DNA of 64,000 nt from UBA965 sp040396955. GTDB taxonomy: Bacteria > Chloroflexota > Chloroflexia > Chloroflexales > Roseiflexaceae. A program made the position numbers and the translations under genes. The notes beneath the pieces were generated by a model, which had not been told where the DNA came from, made no database searches, and worked only from the letters and a program-made list of their open reading frames with translations. How positions within the stretch are numbered: position 1 is the stretch's first letter; every line of letters starts with the position of its first letter. This document shows positions 43,311 to 52,682 of the stretch, piece by piece. The stretch lies in NCBI GenBank assembly GCA_040396955.1, contig JBBAWX010000010.1, positions 1-64,000 on the forward strand. Reading direction: 5' to 3'.

Positions 43311-44240
43311 CTACTGGGTACGGCGATAAAACGCCAATGCACGGCTTAAATCGGCCGGGAGCGCACTCGTGAAACTGACCGGCATGGCACTCCGTGGATG
43401 CACGAATCCGAGTTGTTGGGCGTGCAAAAATTGTCGTTCGAGCTTGAACCCACCGAATTGACTGCCGTACATTGGATCACCCACGATGGGGTGGTTCATG
43501 TACTGGCAGTGCACACGAATCTGGTGGGTACGCCCGGTTTCGAGGGTAATGGTGAGCAATGTGAGTTGGCCGATGCGCTCTTCTACGCGCCAGTGCGTAC
43601 GCGCAGGCCGACCACCACCGACGACCGCCATGCGCAACCGGTCACGTGGATGGCGGGCAATTGGTGCATCGATGATGCCGTCATGCTCACTCATCCCCCC
43701 CATCACCAAGGCAATATACTCCTTGGTCATGCTTCGGGCGAGCTGCTGGGTTTGGAGGTGTTGTAGGGCCTGATCGTGGCGCGCCACCACCAACAAGCCA
43801 CTCGTGTCACGGTCGATGCGGTGGACGATGCCAGGGCGGAACCCACCCCCCACTTGCATGTCGGGGAAGTGCCACATCAGTGCATTGACCAACGTGCCTC
43901 GAGCATGCCCAGGGGCTGGGTGTACCACCATGCCGGCCGGTTTGTCGACTACCACGATGTCTTGGTCGGCATGGACGATGGTCAGCGGAATCTCTTCAGC
44001 GACCAGCGTGGTGTCGACGGCTTCGGGGAGTTGCACACTAATCCGGTCGCCCAGCTTGAGGGGCTCGGCCGGGCGTGTGGGGCGATCGTTGCGCAAAATA
44101 TGTCCCTGCTCAATGAGACGTTGCACACTGCTCCGTGACAAATCGGGCAGTTGTGCGGCTACGAAGCGGTCGAGACGCTCTCCGACCGCTTCGGCTTCAA
44201 TGATGAGCAAGACGCTGTCGTCGTCGTGATGCTGGGTCAT
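43311..44240 (-). CDS. RluA/RluD-family pseudouridine synthase
   Basis: A 309-aa enzyme read from ATG 44240. The N-terminal S4 domain (GERLDRFVAAQLPDLSRSSVQRLIEQG) is followed by the catalytic motif GIVHRIDRDTSGLLVVAR with the active Asp. MTKEYIALV and LETGRTHQIRVH complete the family pattern. It probably modifies 23S rRNA uridines, as RluD does, though the precise target is not shown. Its start overlaps the lspA stop, as in many bacteria. Confidence 0.92.
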   Translation of the reverse strand: MTQHHDDDSVLLIIEAEAVGERLDRFVAAQLPDLSRSSVQRLIEQGHILRNDRPTRPAEPLKLGDRISVQLPEAVDTTLVAEEIPLTIVHADQDIVVVDKPAGMVVHPAPGHARGTLVNALMWHFPDMQVGGGFRPGIVHRIDRDTSGLLVVARHDQALQHLQTQQLARSMTKEYIALVMGGMSEHDGIIDAPIARHPRDRLRMAVVGGGRPARTHWRVEERIGQLTLLTITLETGRTHQIRVHCQYMNHPIVGDPMYGSQFGGFKLERQFLHAQQLGFVHPRSAMPVSFTSALPADLSRALAFYRRTQ

Positions 44241-44719
44241 GTGGCGTCTGACTGTGTGTCGTTGCGGATGGACTCGAGTGCTAGCACGATGACACACACA
44301 GTGATGGCGCTATCGGCCACGTTGAAAATCCCCGGGAACCAGGTGACATGGACGAAATCGGTCACAAATCCCTGGCGAATGCGGTCGATGATGTTGCCGA
44401 TTGCGCCGCCGATGATGCCGCCAATGCAGATTTGCGTGAGCAAGGTTTTGCTCATCTGGTAGCGATATACATAGAGCGCTACAGCGCTGATGATGATGTT
44501 GACGATCGTAAAAAAGTGCGGTACGCCCTGGAATAATCCGAAGGCGACACCAGTGTTTTTGACGTATGTCAGGTAGAGCCACGGCGCCAAAATCTCGATG
44601 CTGGTGCCCTCTACCGGGCCCAAATTGGTGTCAATCCACCACTTGGTGATACGGTCAAAGACCACAATGAACACGAAAATGATGCTGGGGATACGCCAGT
44701 AGGTACGGAATTCTTGCAT
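44237..44719 (-). CDS. lspA: Prolipoprotein signal peptidase
   Basis: A 160-aa protein with four hydrophobic helices. VKNTGVAFGLFQ and the catalytic-Asp region GGAIGNIIDRIRQGFVTDFVHV (first Asp) and FNVADSAIT (second Asp) fit the aspartyl signal peptidase II family. It removes signal peptides from lipoproteins at the membrane, matching the several lipoprotein genes here. It couples to the downstream RluD-type gene. Confidence 0.95.
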   Translation of the reverse strand: MQEFRTYWRIPSIIFVFIVVFDRITKWWIDTNLGPVEGTSIEILAPWLYLTYVKNTGVAFGLFQGVPHFFTIVNIIISAVALYVYRYQMSKTLLTQICIGGIIGGAIGNIIDRIRQGFVTDFVHVTWFPGIFNVADSAITVCVIVLALESIRNDTQSDAT

Positions 44720-44730
44720 GAAGCACTCTC

Positions 44731-45351
44731 CTAGGCAGATTCGACACTCCGATAGCCACCAACGGTGCCCGGACTAAATTTGTCGGCACAATGACGAATG
44801 AGGGTGGTGGCCACACTGAATTCATCGCGCAGGGTGCTACGCAACGTTTCGGTAGAGGGGTTGAGCAGTACATCACCAATGTCGCTGGTGCCACTTGCAT
44901 ACAATATTACTTGCTGAGGTTCGTGCCCTTCACGCCCCATATAAATGCGGCGTACTTCCACGGACAACTCGTCTTCGCCGATGACTTCGGAGTAGATGGT
45001 GGAGAGGGCACGCCCGAACGCATGATAAAAATCCCGCACCAGCTCTATATCGCTCCGTTTGTCGGCCCGTGATATGGGGATCGTGTAGTTCCACACCAAC
45101 TCGAGTGGAATGGGCATTGACGTATGCTCGGCTTGCTGATGTGTGGGCCCCCAGACAAAACTGACCTCGACCCACGGTGGCATGTTGAGCTCGGTGAGCG
45201 GTTCACCGTGTTCGGGAAACAGCTCTGCCTTGTAGGTGCGCTCAAGGGTAGTTGGGTTGACGAGCTCATATATGCCGTGATCATGGAGGCCGCGACTACT
45301 CCAGATTTCTTCGAGGTGGTTGGCGATGTCGTCGTAGAGAATCTGCGCCAT
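44731..45351 (-). CDS. Protein of unknown function
   Basis: A 206-aa soluble, acidic protein read from ATG 45351 (AAGGA 5 nt upstream). No known motif was recognised. It has an alpha/beta appearance, with LEEIWSSRGLHDHGIYELVNP at the start and EVSFVWGPTHQQAEHTSMPIP in the middle. It ends 11 bp before lspA, so it may share that operon, although lspA function gives no hint of its role. Confidence 0.75.
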   Translation of the reverse strand: MAQILYDDIANHLEEIWSSRGLHDHGIYELVNPTTLERTYKAELFPEHGEPLTELNMPPWVEVSFVWGPTHQQAEHTSMPIPLELVWNYTIPISRADKRSDIELVRDFYHAFGRALSTIYSEVIGEDELSVEVRRIYMGREGHEPQQVILYASGTSDIGDVLLNPSTETLRSTLRDEFSVATTLIRHCADKFSPGTVGGYRSVESA

Positions 45352-45504
45352 GAACATCCTTCGCTGTGTGAAGCGGTGCACTACGCACGTTGCTTACTGT
45401 GTATTGTACCTGTTTCGCCGGGGTTGTGCAGGGAAATCACGGGTGGAGGAATCTGTGTGAGCACGGTATACTACACAGAGACGATGTAGGGAAAAGGGGA
45501 GCAC

Positions 45505-46368
45505 ATGAAGTTTGGAGCCCATGTATCCACGTCGGGTGGGTTGCACAAGGCCTTTGCCAATGGTCAAGCGGCCGGATGCGACACGATTCAGATGTTTAGC
45601 AAAAATCAACAACAGTGGCGTGCCAAACCACTGACCGCCGATGAAATCCAACAATTCCGTGAGGCGCATGCTGCGAGCGGCATGAACCCACTCGTGGTAC
45701 ACGACTCCTATCTCATCAACTTGGCGTCACCAGATGCGGAATTGCAGGCCAAGTCACGAGCCGCCTTTGCGGTGGAGCTTGAGCGCTGTCAACTTTTGGG
45801 GGTCCAGTATCTAGTTACACACCCGGGAGCCCACGTCGGCACCGGTGTCGATGCTGGCATAGAGCGAGTCGTGGCCGCTCTCAACGATTTATTTGCGCAA
45901 GCGCTGGCCCCCGATGTGACCGTATTGCTGGAGACCACCGCCGGCCAAGGCACGGTGCTAGGACGCTCGTTTGCGGAGCTTGCGACCATCATCAAGGCGT
46001 GCCGTTACCCGGAGCGTCTTGGAGTCTGTCTCGACACGTGCCATGTGTTGGTGGCTGGGTACGAATTTCGCACCCCTGAGAGTTGTGCGGCCATGTTGGC
46101 TGAATTTGATGCCCTCATCGGCCTGGAGCGCCTCAAAATCATCCATGCAAACGACGCCATGAAAGACATTGGCAGCAAACTCGATCGACATACGCATATT
46201 GGTCAAGGATTTGTCGGTCTTGACGGTTTCCGCAATTTGATGCGCCACCCGGCCATCCGTCAAGTGCCGATGATTTTGGAGACCCCCAAAGACGAAGATC
46301 CTGCCGATGATATTGCCAATTTGGCACGTCTACGTGCCCTAGCCGAGGAGACCGCCGATGCAACGTGA
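45505..46368 (+). CDS. nfo: Endonuclease IV
   Basis: A 287-aa AP endonuclease. KFGAHVSTSGGLHKAF carries the first zinc-binding His, THPGAHVGTGVDAGIERV follows, then LLETTAGQGTVLG, GVCLDTCHVLVAGYEF, HANDAMKDIGSKLDRHTHIGQG, and a late ILETPKDED with the ligand Glu. The set completes the Nfo trinuclear zinc site. It repairs abasic sites. Its end overlaps the start of the peptidase gene by 11 bp. Confidence 0.96.
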   Translation: MKFGAHVSTSGGLHKAFANGQAAGCDTIQMFSKNQQQWRAKPLTADEIQQFREAHAASGMNPLVVHDSYLINLASPDAELQAKSRAAFAVELERCQLLGVQYLVTHPGAHVGTGVDAGIERVVAALNDLFAQALAPDVTVLLETTAGQGTVLGRSFAELATIIKACRYPERLGVCLDTCHVLVAGYEFRTPESCAAMLAEFDALIGLERLKIIHANDAMKDIGSKLDRHTHIGQGFVGLDGFRNLMRHPAIRQVPMILETPKDEDPADDIANLARLRALAEETADAT

Positions 46369-47602
46369 TTTAGATCGTTTGATGGCTGACCGCCAACTCG
46401 ATGCCCTCATTGTCGAAGGGCCTGATGGATTAGGATCCGCCAATCCGGCGTTCAACTATTTTGTGCGTGGCGCGCATTTGACGGGCGTCGTCATCAAAAA
46501 ACGCGGTGAGCCGGCCATGCTCATCCACAGCGACTGGGAGCGCCTCCAGGCCGAAGAAACCGGCCTCGTATGCGTGTCGTCGAGCCGCTGGAACGCACGC
46601 GACATCGCTGCCAAGTTCCCTGACCGGGTGGCTGCACGCGTTGAATTACGCCGCCAAATGCTCCAAGATCTTGGTGTCAGTGGGCGTGTGGGCCTGTACG
46701 GCACCGTGCAGTCTGGACCATTTTTGGCACTCATCCGTGGGCTTGAGCAGGCCATGCCTGAGCTCACCTTCGTGGCCGAATTCGACAAAGACGTGCTCAG
46801 TGCGGCGCGCCTCACCAAAGATGAGCACGAAATCGCGGTGATGCGTGAGGTGGGGCGCAAGACGTGTGAAGTAGTACAAGCCGCCGTCGATTTTATTACG
46901 AGTTGTGCCGCTGACGGTGATGATGTGGTGGATCCAGTGAGTGGGCGCATAGTGACTATCGGCGATGTGCGCAGGCTCATCGACCGTGAATTGGCGGCGC
47001 GTGGCATGGTCGGTGAGGGGACGATTTTTGCACAGGGGCGCGATGCCGGCTTGCCACATGCCCGTGGTGAAGACAGCATGCCGCTCCAACGTGGCCAAGC
47101 CATCGTCTTCGACATCTTTCCCAAAGACGCTTCCGGCTATTACCACGATATGACGCGCACATTTGCCATCGACTATGCGACTCCGGAGCTCCAGACCGCC
47201 TATGAGCATGTCATGGGAGCATTTAACGACGTCATCAAAGAATTCGAAGTGGGTGCCCCCACCAAGCCCTATCAGACCATGGTCTGCGATTACTTTGCGG
47301 CGCGCGGTCATCAGACCATTGCGACCACGTACCCCATCGAAGAGGGGTACATTCATTCGCTGGGGCACGGCTTAGGGCTCGAAGTCCACGAAGATTTCGG
47401 CTTCCCGTCGTTTGCCGATCGTGGCGACACCTTGGTGCCAGGTGCCGTATTTAGCGTGGAGCCGGGGCTCTACTACCCCAATCAAGGCTACGGTGTGCGC
47501 ATCGAGGACACCTATTGGTGTCGCCCTGACGGTGAATTCGAGAGCCTGACCGATTTTTCCAAAGATTTGGTACTCCCCTTGAAAGGTCTGCGCAGGTCAT
47601 AA
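46358..47602 (+). CDS. M24 family Xaa-Pro aminopeptidase-like protein
   Basis: A 414-aa peptidase-fold protein. An N-terminal creatinase-type domain (to ~150) precedes the pita-bread domain (about 165-410). Metal-binding residues appear in VFDIFPKDASGYYHDMTRTFA, HSLGHGLGLEVHEDFGF, PGAVFSVEPGLY and GVRIEDTYW, which give the usual two Asp, His and two Glu. It probably removes N-terminal residues before proline, but the family also includes non-peptidase members. It is translated together with nfo. Confidence 0.87.
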   Translation: MQRDLDRLMADRQLDALIVEGPDGLGSANPAFNYFVRGAHLTGVVIKKRGEPAMLIHSDWERLQAEETGLVCVSSSRWNARDIAAKFPDRVAARVELRRQMLQDLGVSGRVGLYGTVQSGPFLALIRGLEQAMPELTFVAEFDKDVLSAARLTKDEHEIAVMREVGRKTCEVVQAAVDFITSCAADGDDVVDPVSGRIVTIGDVRRLIDRELAARGMVGEGTIFAQGRDAGLPHARGEDSMPLQRGQAIVFDIFPKDASGYYHDMTRTFAIDYATPELQTAYEHVMGAFNDVIKEFEVGAPTKPYQTMVCDYFAARGHQTIATTYPIEEGYIHSLGHGLGLEVHEDFGFPSFADRGDTLVPGAVFSVEPGLYYPNQGYGVRIEDTYWCRPDGEFESLTDFSKDLVLPLKGLRRS

Positions 47603-47673
47603 ACATTTCAGCCGAGAAACGGTATGCTCCGTGGTATACTTTGGCTGGATAGTAGAGGATGGGAAGCAGAGTC

Positions 47674-48681
47674 ATGCGGATTTACAAAGCCAAAGCACCG
47701 ATGCGCATCGGTTTTTTTGGGGGTGGCACCGATGTCAGCCCATATGCCGAGGAGCACGGTGGTAAGGTGCTCAATTGTACCATCGACAAATATGTGCGGT
47801 GCATGTTGCGCCCGAGCGATGATGGTGCGCTGACGATTCGTTCGTTGGACCTCGAAGAGGTCAGTCGCAATGTGACTGGGCACTGGGATGGCAAATTGAG
47901 TCTGCCACAGGCAGTGCTCGATGCCGTGCCAGCCGCTCAAGGCGTTGAGGTGACCATGTTCTCCGATGTGCCACCGGGCAGTGGTCTTGGTTCGTCGTCG
48001 GCGCTCGTCGTCAGCATGCTCAAGTTGATGAGTGAGGCCTACCATATGCCGTTGACGCCTCATGAGCTCGCTGAGACCGCATACCGCATCGAGCGCGTCG
48101 ATTTGGGCATTCCGGGCGGGCGTCAAGACCAATATGCAGCCGCGTTTGGTGGTATGTCGGTCTACCATTTCAGCAAAAACGGTGTCATCGTGGAGCCGGT
48201 GCTCAGCGACCCGTCGGCACTGCTTGAGCTCGAAAGTTGCTTGCTCATCGGGTACATTGGGAGCCGCAAACTTTTGACGCAACAGCTTGTCAACGATCAG
48301 GTTAATCGCCTCAAGCAAGGCGATACGTTGCGTTATCACGACGAAACCAAAGCGTTTGTTGATGAATCGGTCAAATTGCTCCGATCCAAGCGAATTGCCG
48401 ACTTTGGCCGATTACTCCATGATGCTTGGGAGGTCAAAAAGGCCTTCTCGCCCTTTATTGCGCCGCCCATCGTGGATGAAGTCTACGCCAAGGCCCGCCA
48501 ACACGGGGCGTGGGGCGGCAAAATTACCGGTGCGGGTGGTGGTGGTTTTATGGTTATCGCCTGTCCATTTGACCGACGCCTCGAAATGGAGCGTGTTTTG
48601 TCCGAGGCCGGCATGCAAGTGCGCCATTTCTCGTTTACCACGCACGGCGTACATTCGTGGAGCTTCGACACCGAAGCCTAG
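47674..48681 (+). CDS. GHMP kinase, heptose/sugar-kinase type
   Basis: A 335-aa GHMP-superfamily kinase read from ATG 47674. APMRIGFFGGGTDVSPYAEEHGG is the N-terminal signature, VPPGSGLGSSSALVVSML is the ATP-binding loop, and GKITGAGGGGFMVI is the C-terminal motif. The pattern is that of D-glycero-D-manno-heptose 7-phosphate kinase-like proteins, so it may phosphorylate a surface-sugar precursor. A mevalonate-kinase-like role is less likely. It follows the peptidase gene by ~70 bp. Confidence 0.85.
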   Translation: MRIYKAKAPMRIGFFGGGTDVSPYAEEHGGKVLNCTIDKYVRCMLRPSDDGALTIRSLDLEEVSRNVTGHWDGKLSLPQAVLDAVPAAQGVEVTMFSDVPPGSGLGSSSALVVSMLKLMSEAYHMPLTPHELAETAYRIERVDLGIPGGRQDQYAAAFGGMSVYHFSKNGVIVEPVLSDPSALLELESCLLIGYIGSRKLLTQQLVNDQVNRLKQGDTLRYHDETKAFVDESVKLLRSKRIADFGRLLHDAWEVKKAFSPFIAPPIVDEVYAKARQHGAWGGKITGAGGGGFMVIACPFDRRLEMERVLSEAGMQVRHFSFTTHGVHSWSFDTEA

Positions 48682-48709
48682 GTTATGTGGTGTCAATAGA
48701 CGGTCGTAG

Positions 48710-48744
48710 ATGTGCGTCATCCAGCTTTGCTGGGTGACGCACAT
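48710..48744. terminator. Terminator between convergent genes
   Basis: ATGTGCGTCA...TGACGCACAT with an inner CCAGC/GCTGG and a TTT loop gives a ~16-bp stem between the GHMP-kinase gene and pth. Confidence 0.75.
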
Positions 48745-48747
48745 GCG

Positions 48748-49311
48748 TTAGTTGAATTTGTTCATGGCCGCCCCTACTCCCTCGTGCAGGATGGTTAGGA
48801 GCGCACTACTCGCCCGTCCCAGTAAATCGGGCATGCCCTGGGTTTCGGTGCTGTTGAATTTGCCGAGGACGTAGCCATACGCATCCCAGCCCGCTGGTAC
48901 CGCACCAATGCCGATACGCAGACGTGGAAAGGTGTTGGTGCCGAGAAGTTGCACAATCGAGCGCATGCCGTTGTGAGTGCCAGCACTCCCACGCTCGCGG
49001 ATGCGTAATTGAGCGAACGGTAAATCAAGATCGTCGTAGACGATGACCACGTTGGTTGGAGGGATTTTGTACCAGTTGGCAAGACCGCTGACGGCAACGC
49101 CACTGCGGTTCATGTAGGTCTGTGGCCATGCACAGATGACTTTGTGGCCTGCCACCGTGCCCTCACTCAGTTTGGCTTGTGAGCGTGTGCCACTACTCGG
49201 CAGTTGATGAGTGGAGCAGAACGTATCGAGTACTTCAAAGCCCACATTGTGTCGTGTGTGCACGTACTGTTGGCCAGGATTGCCAAGACCGACAAAGAGC
49301 CACGTACTCAT
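48748..49311 (-). CDS. pth: Peptidyl-tRNA hydrolase
   Basis: A 187-aa enzyme. FVGLGNPGQQYVHTRHNVGFEVLD contains the catalytic His and Asn. WPQTYMNRSGVAV and IVYDDLDLPFAQLRIRERGSAGTHNGMRSIVQLLG complete the signature. It recycles peptidyl-tRNA released from stalled ribosomes. Length and motifs are normal. It diverges from the GH13 gene. Confidence 0.96.
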   Translation of the reverse strand: MSTWLFVGLGNPGQQYVHTRHNVGFEVLDTFCSTHQLPSSGTRSQAKLSEGTVAGHKVICAWPQTYMNRSGVAVSGLANWYKIPPTNVVIVYDDLDLPFAQLRIRERGSAGTHNGMRSIVQLLGTNTFPRLRIGIGAVPAGWDAYGYVLGKFNSTETQGMPDLLGRASSALLTILHEGVGAAMNKFN

Positions 49312-49466
49312 GAAATGATTGTACCCCTACTGGTGTGTCCGGTTGTATTATACCGTGTTCTTGTTCGTCCCGCCTGCCAAGACATACTATAATGCAAGGA
49401 GAACTATTCAGCCATATGGCTCAAGTGGCACCACGGGTGGTGCATGGTAAACGAAGGACGATGCGT

Positions 49467-50891
49467 ATGACCGAGTCAATGCAACATCCCTATTGGGTGG
49501 CAGATGCGGTGTTTTATCAAATCTTCCCGGATCGTTTTGCCCGCCAGAGTGGACAAAACGAGCGGTTTACCTGGCAAGCATGGGGGAGTACCCCGACGGC
49601 GAATGGCTACATGGGTGGTGATTTATTGGGAATCGTGGAACACATTCCGTATCTACTAGATATGGGAGTGACTGCGCTGTACCTAACGCCTATTTTTCTG
49701 TCGGCGAGTAATCACCGGTACCATACCGACGATTACTTTCATGTGGATCCGCTATTAGGAGGCGATCAGGCCTTCCGTACGCTCCTTGATGCGTTGCATG
49801 CTGCCGGCATTCGACTTATCCTCGATGGGGTTTTTAGTCACTGTGGTCGTGGGTTTTATCCGTTTCATCATGTGGTCGAAAACGGCGCTGATTCGCCGTA
49901 CCGTGATTGGTTTTACATTGAGTCGTTTCCGCTGTCGCCGTACGACAGTCAGCTCCCAGCTGGCTATGTATCGTGGTGGGATATCCGGGCGTTGCCCAAA
50001 CTCAACGTCGACAATCGTGATGTGCGTGCGTTTATTTTGGATGTGGCGCGACACTGGATCGAGATAGGTGTCGATGGTTGGCGCCTCGATGTCCCCAATG
50101 AAATCAAAGATCACGAGTTCTGGCGCGAATTGCGCCGCGTCGTCAAGCAAGTGAATCCATCAGCCTACATCGTCGGTGAAATATGGGATGATGGGACGCC
50201 GTGGCTCGACGGTACGCAGTTCGACGGCGTGATGAACTACCTCGTACGCAGATTGGTGGTGGATTTTTTTGCGACGGGGCGAATTACTGCCCAAGATTTT
50301 TCACTGGGCATTGAAACCGAGCTCCATCGCTACGCAGATCCGTTCGTGCAACAAGCTTTTAATGTTATTGGGAGTCACGACACCGAACGTTTTTTGACGC
50401 TCGCAGACGGTGATGTACGCCGGCTCAAGCTGGCCATGCTTTTTTTGATGACCTATGTGGGGGCTCCGTGTCTCTACTACGGTGATGAAATCGGCCTTAC
50501 TGGTGGCAAAGACCCAGCCTGCCGCGCCGCTTTTCCCTGGGATACCGCGATGTGGCAGAGCGAATTGCGTGAGTGGGTGCGCAATTGTATTTCATTGCGG
50601 CAGAGCTTTGTCTCATTGCGACACGGCAACATGACCATGGTCCATGCACGTAACCAGAGTAATACCATTGCATATGCGCGGATGCACGAGCGTGAAAGCA
50701 TGATTGTGGCGTTGAACGCCAGTGAAAGTGAGTGCATCATCGACATTGCAGTCACCGGGCTCGATATTGCTGACGACATGCTCCTGCACGACCAGTTGAG
50801 TGCTCGGAGTTACGTTATTCACCAACAACGAGTCAACCAGGTCGTAGTGCCTGCCTTCGGGGGCGCCGTGCTCCTTGTGTCGCGTCGTTAG
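49467..50891 (+). CDS. GH13 alpha-amylase-family enzyme
   Basis: A 474-aa glycosidase read from ATG 49467 (AAGGA 8 nt upstream; starts at 49335, 49392 and 49416 are less well placed). The catalytic domain starts at once without an N-terminal beta domain. The conserved regions are LDGVFSHCG, DGWRLDVPNEI with the nucleophile Asp208, IVGEIWDD with Glu238, and VIGSHDTERF with Asp305. The pattern resembles neopullulanase or maltogenic amylase. It probably acts on maltodextrins or cyclodextrins in the cytoplasm, since no signal peptide is visible. Confidence 0.88.
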   Translation: MTESMQHPYWVADAVFYQIFPDRFARQSGQNERFTWQAWGSTPTANGYMGGDLLGIVEHIPYLLDMGVTALYLTPIFLSASNHRYHTDDYFHVDPLLGGDQAFRTLLDALHAAGIRLILDGVFSHCGRGFYPFHHVVENGADSPYRDWFYIESFPLSPYDSQLPAGYVSWWDIRALPKLNVDNRDVRAFILDVARHWIEIGVDGWRLDVPNEIKDHEFWRELRRVVKQVNPSAYIVGEIWDDGTPWLDGTQFDGVMNYLVRRLVVDFFATGRITAQDFSLGIETELHRYADPFVQQAFNVIGSHDTERFLTLADGDVRRLKLAMLFLMTYVGAPCLYYGDEIGLTGGKDPACRAAFPWDTAMWQSELREWVRNCISLRQSFVSLRHGNMTMVHARNQSNTIAYARMHERESMIVALNASESECIIDIAVTGLDIADDMLLHDQLSARSYVIHQQRVNQVVVPAFGGAVLLVSRR

Positions 50892-51958
50892 GGGCGGGGG
50901 ACGTCGATGCCGATAATGTCGCTGATATGGCCAATGCCTTCACGGCGCATGATGGCTGCCAACCCCCAGCTGAGTCGCGTCGCCACGGCCGGTCCCACGT
51001 AGACGAGCGCCGTGTAGAGTTGTACTAGGCTCGCTCCGGCGCGTAGACGCAAATAGACGTCTTGGGCGCTCTGAATCCCGCCAACGCCGATAATGGGCAC
51101 ACGCCCACGGGTGAGTTGGGCCACGTGCCGGAGTGTCGCGAGTGCGAGCGCTTGGATGGGTGCCCCACTGAGACCGCCTGCTTCGTTCTGGAGCGGGCTG
51201 TGTACGTTGGGTCGTGTAATCGTGGTGTTGGTGGCAATGATGCCATCAATGCCCACATCTAGTGCGGTGCCGACGACTTGTTCGAGTTGTGCGGCGTTTT
51301 CATCGGGCGAAATTTTGAGTACGATGGGGCGTTGCCACTGGTTGTGCGCACGAATCATCTGCAGGAGTTCACGGAGTGCGCTGGTTTCGTGCAATTGGCG
51401 GAGACCTGGGGTGTTGGGCGACGAGATGTTGATTGCCACGTAGTCGGCATGCTCTGCAAGTGTTTGCATGCATTTGACATAATCAGAAGTAGCATCTGCC
51501 AACGCTGTATCACGATTTTTACCGATATTAATGCCCACGGGCAGGTGGCGCGGGCGTTGTGTCAAGCGTGTCGCCACTGCCTGCATACCATCGCTGTTGA
51601 AGCCCATGCGATTAATGAGGGCCTGATCTTCGGGGAGGCGAAAGAGGCGCGGTTTGGGGTTACCGGCCTGTGGGAGCGGGGTTACTGTGCCTACCTCGAC
51701 ATGACTAAAGCCGAGGGCGGCCATACCCGCAGTAAGGGCGCCGTGTTTGTCGAACCCAGCTGCCAGCCCGATTGGGTGAGCAAAATGCATGCCGAGAATG
51801 GTTTGTTCGAGCCCACGGGTAGCCGGAGCGTAGACGCGTGCGAGCATGGCCAAGGCACCCGGGGTGCGCATGGCAGTCTGCAAGAGAGTGGCCGTGTATT
51901 CGTGGGCCGTTTCGGCATCAAGATGAAACAGTGCTTTGCGCAATAGGGGGTAGATCAT
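50888..51958 (-). CDS. pyrD: Dihydroorotate dehydrogenase, quinone-linked class 2
   Basis: A 356-aa flavoprotein. An N-terminal helical part (about 1-50) is the membrane-contact region of class 2 enzymes. GLAAGFDKHGALTAGMAALGF, NRMGFNSDGMQAVA, NISSPNTPGLRQL with the catalytic Ser, and GVGGIQSAQDVYLRLRAGASLVQLYTAL complete the motif set. It oxidises dihydroorotate and passes electrons to quinone. The start may be ATG 51958 or GTG 51967. Its 3' end overlaps that of the GH13 gene by 4 bp. Confidence 0.94.
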   Translation of the reverse strand: MIYPLLRKALFHLDAETAHEYTATLLQTAMRTPGALAMLARVYAPATRGLEQTILGMHFAHPIGLAAGFDKHGALTAGMAALGFSHVEVGTVTPLPQAGNPKPRLFRLPEDQALINRMGFNSDGMQAVATRLTQRPRHLPVGINIGKNRDTALADATSDYVKCMQTLAEHADYVAINISSPNTPGLRQLHETSALRELLQMIRAHNQWQRPIVLKISPDENAAQLEQVVGTALDVGIDGIIATNTTITRPNVHSPLQNEAGGLSGAPIQALALATLRHVAQLTRGRVPIIGVGGIQSAQDVYLRLRAGASLVQLYTALVYVGPAVATRLSWGLAAIMRREGIGHISDIIGIDVPRP

Positions 51959-52034
51959 AGGCTCCACTTTGCATCTATCGTGTCACCACATTGTACCATT
52001 GCCGTTCTATTGGCGCCACGCAGGTAAATTGGGT

Positions 52035-52063
52035 TTGACAAGTGCCCTGTCACCCCGTACAAT
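52035..52063 (+). promoter_or_regulatory. Promoter of tRNA-Pro
   Basis: A perfect TTGACA (52035-52040) and TACAAT (52058-52063) with a 17-bp spacer lie 11 bp before the tRNA. The promoter is close to consensus. Confidence 0.85.
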
Positions 52064-52074
52064 GCAATGGTATT

Positions 52075-52151
52075 CGGGGCGTGGCTCAGTCTGGTAGAGC
52101 GCACGGTTTGGGACCGTGAGGCCGGGGGTTCAAATCCCTCCGCCCCGACCA
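52075..52151 (+). tRNA. tRNA-Pro (anticodon UGG)
   Basis: A 77-nt cloverleaf. The acceptor stem CGGGGCG pairs with CGCCCCG. The anticodon stem CACGG/CCGTG surrounds loop TTTGGGA with anticodon TGG at 34-36, and the T-loop is GTTCAAATC. The 3' CCA (52149-52151) is genome-encoded. Six T follow at 52153-52158. Confidence 0.96.
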
Positions 52152-52179
52152 ATTTTTTCCACCGCTGTCTGTGATTTTC

Positions 52180-52590
52180 ATGACCACATACACCCATCTT
52201 ATCGCCCGTGCGGCGTTGCAGGTGCGTCCCAAACGGCTCGTTCACGGGCTGATTGGTGACGTTGGCTGTGCTTTACAGACGATGTCCGGAGTTATTTACA
52301 CGGCGCGATGCGTGTTTACGGATTCCAACACCATTTGCGCCGAACGTGCCGCCATCGCCAGCATGGTCAGTGCCGGCGATGAATACCGCATTGCGCTGAT
52401 TGTGGCGGTCTGGCGTGATGAAGCGGGGACGCTCTTTGTGATTCCGCCATGCGGGCATTGTCGTCAGGCCATGCACGACATTGATCCAGACAATATACAG
52501 CACACGCGGGTGGTTCTAGATGCCGATCGGGCGGTATCGCTTGCAGAGCTGTTGCCGTACCATGATTGGTGGCAAAAACAGCCAACATAG
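52180..52590 (+). CDS. cdd: Cytidine deaminase
   Basis: A 136-aa zinc deaminase. NTICAERAAIASMVSAG supplies one zinc Cys with the catalytic Glu, and VIPPCGHCRQAM supplies the other two Cys. This is the tetrameric type with three cysteines. The related blasticidin-S deaminase family is an alternative. ATG 52180 has no Shine-Dalgarno. A GTG at 52171 is possible. The gene starts only 28 bp after the tRNA. Confidence 0.85.
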   Translation: MTTYTHLIARAALQVRPKRLVHGLIGDVGCALQTMSGVIYTARCVFTDSNTICAERAAIASMVSAGDEYRIALIVAVWRDEAGTLFVIPPCGHCRQAMHDIDPDNIQHTRVVLDADRAVSLAELLPYHDWWQKQPT

Positions 52591-52642
52591 GCGCTGATGC
52601 GAATTGTGAACATTCTGTTATCTTGAACCCATGATTTGCCAC

Positions 52643-52672
52643 TTGACAGTTTTTTTAATATCGTTTTATACT
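52643..52672 (+). promoter_or_regulatory. Promoter of the primary sigma-factor gene
   Basis: TTGACA (52643-52648) and TATACT (52667-52672) are spaced by 18 bp. The leader to the ATG at 52820 is about 140 nt. Confidence 0.75.
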
Positions 52673-52682
52673 AGTCTTCACA

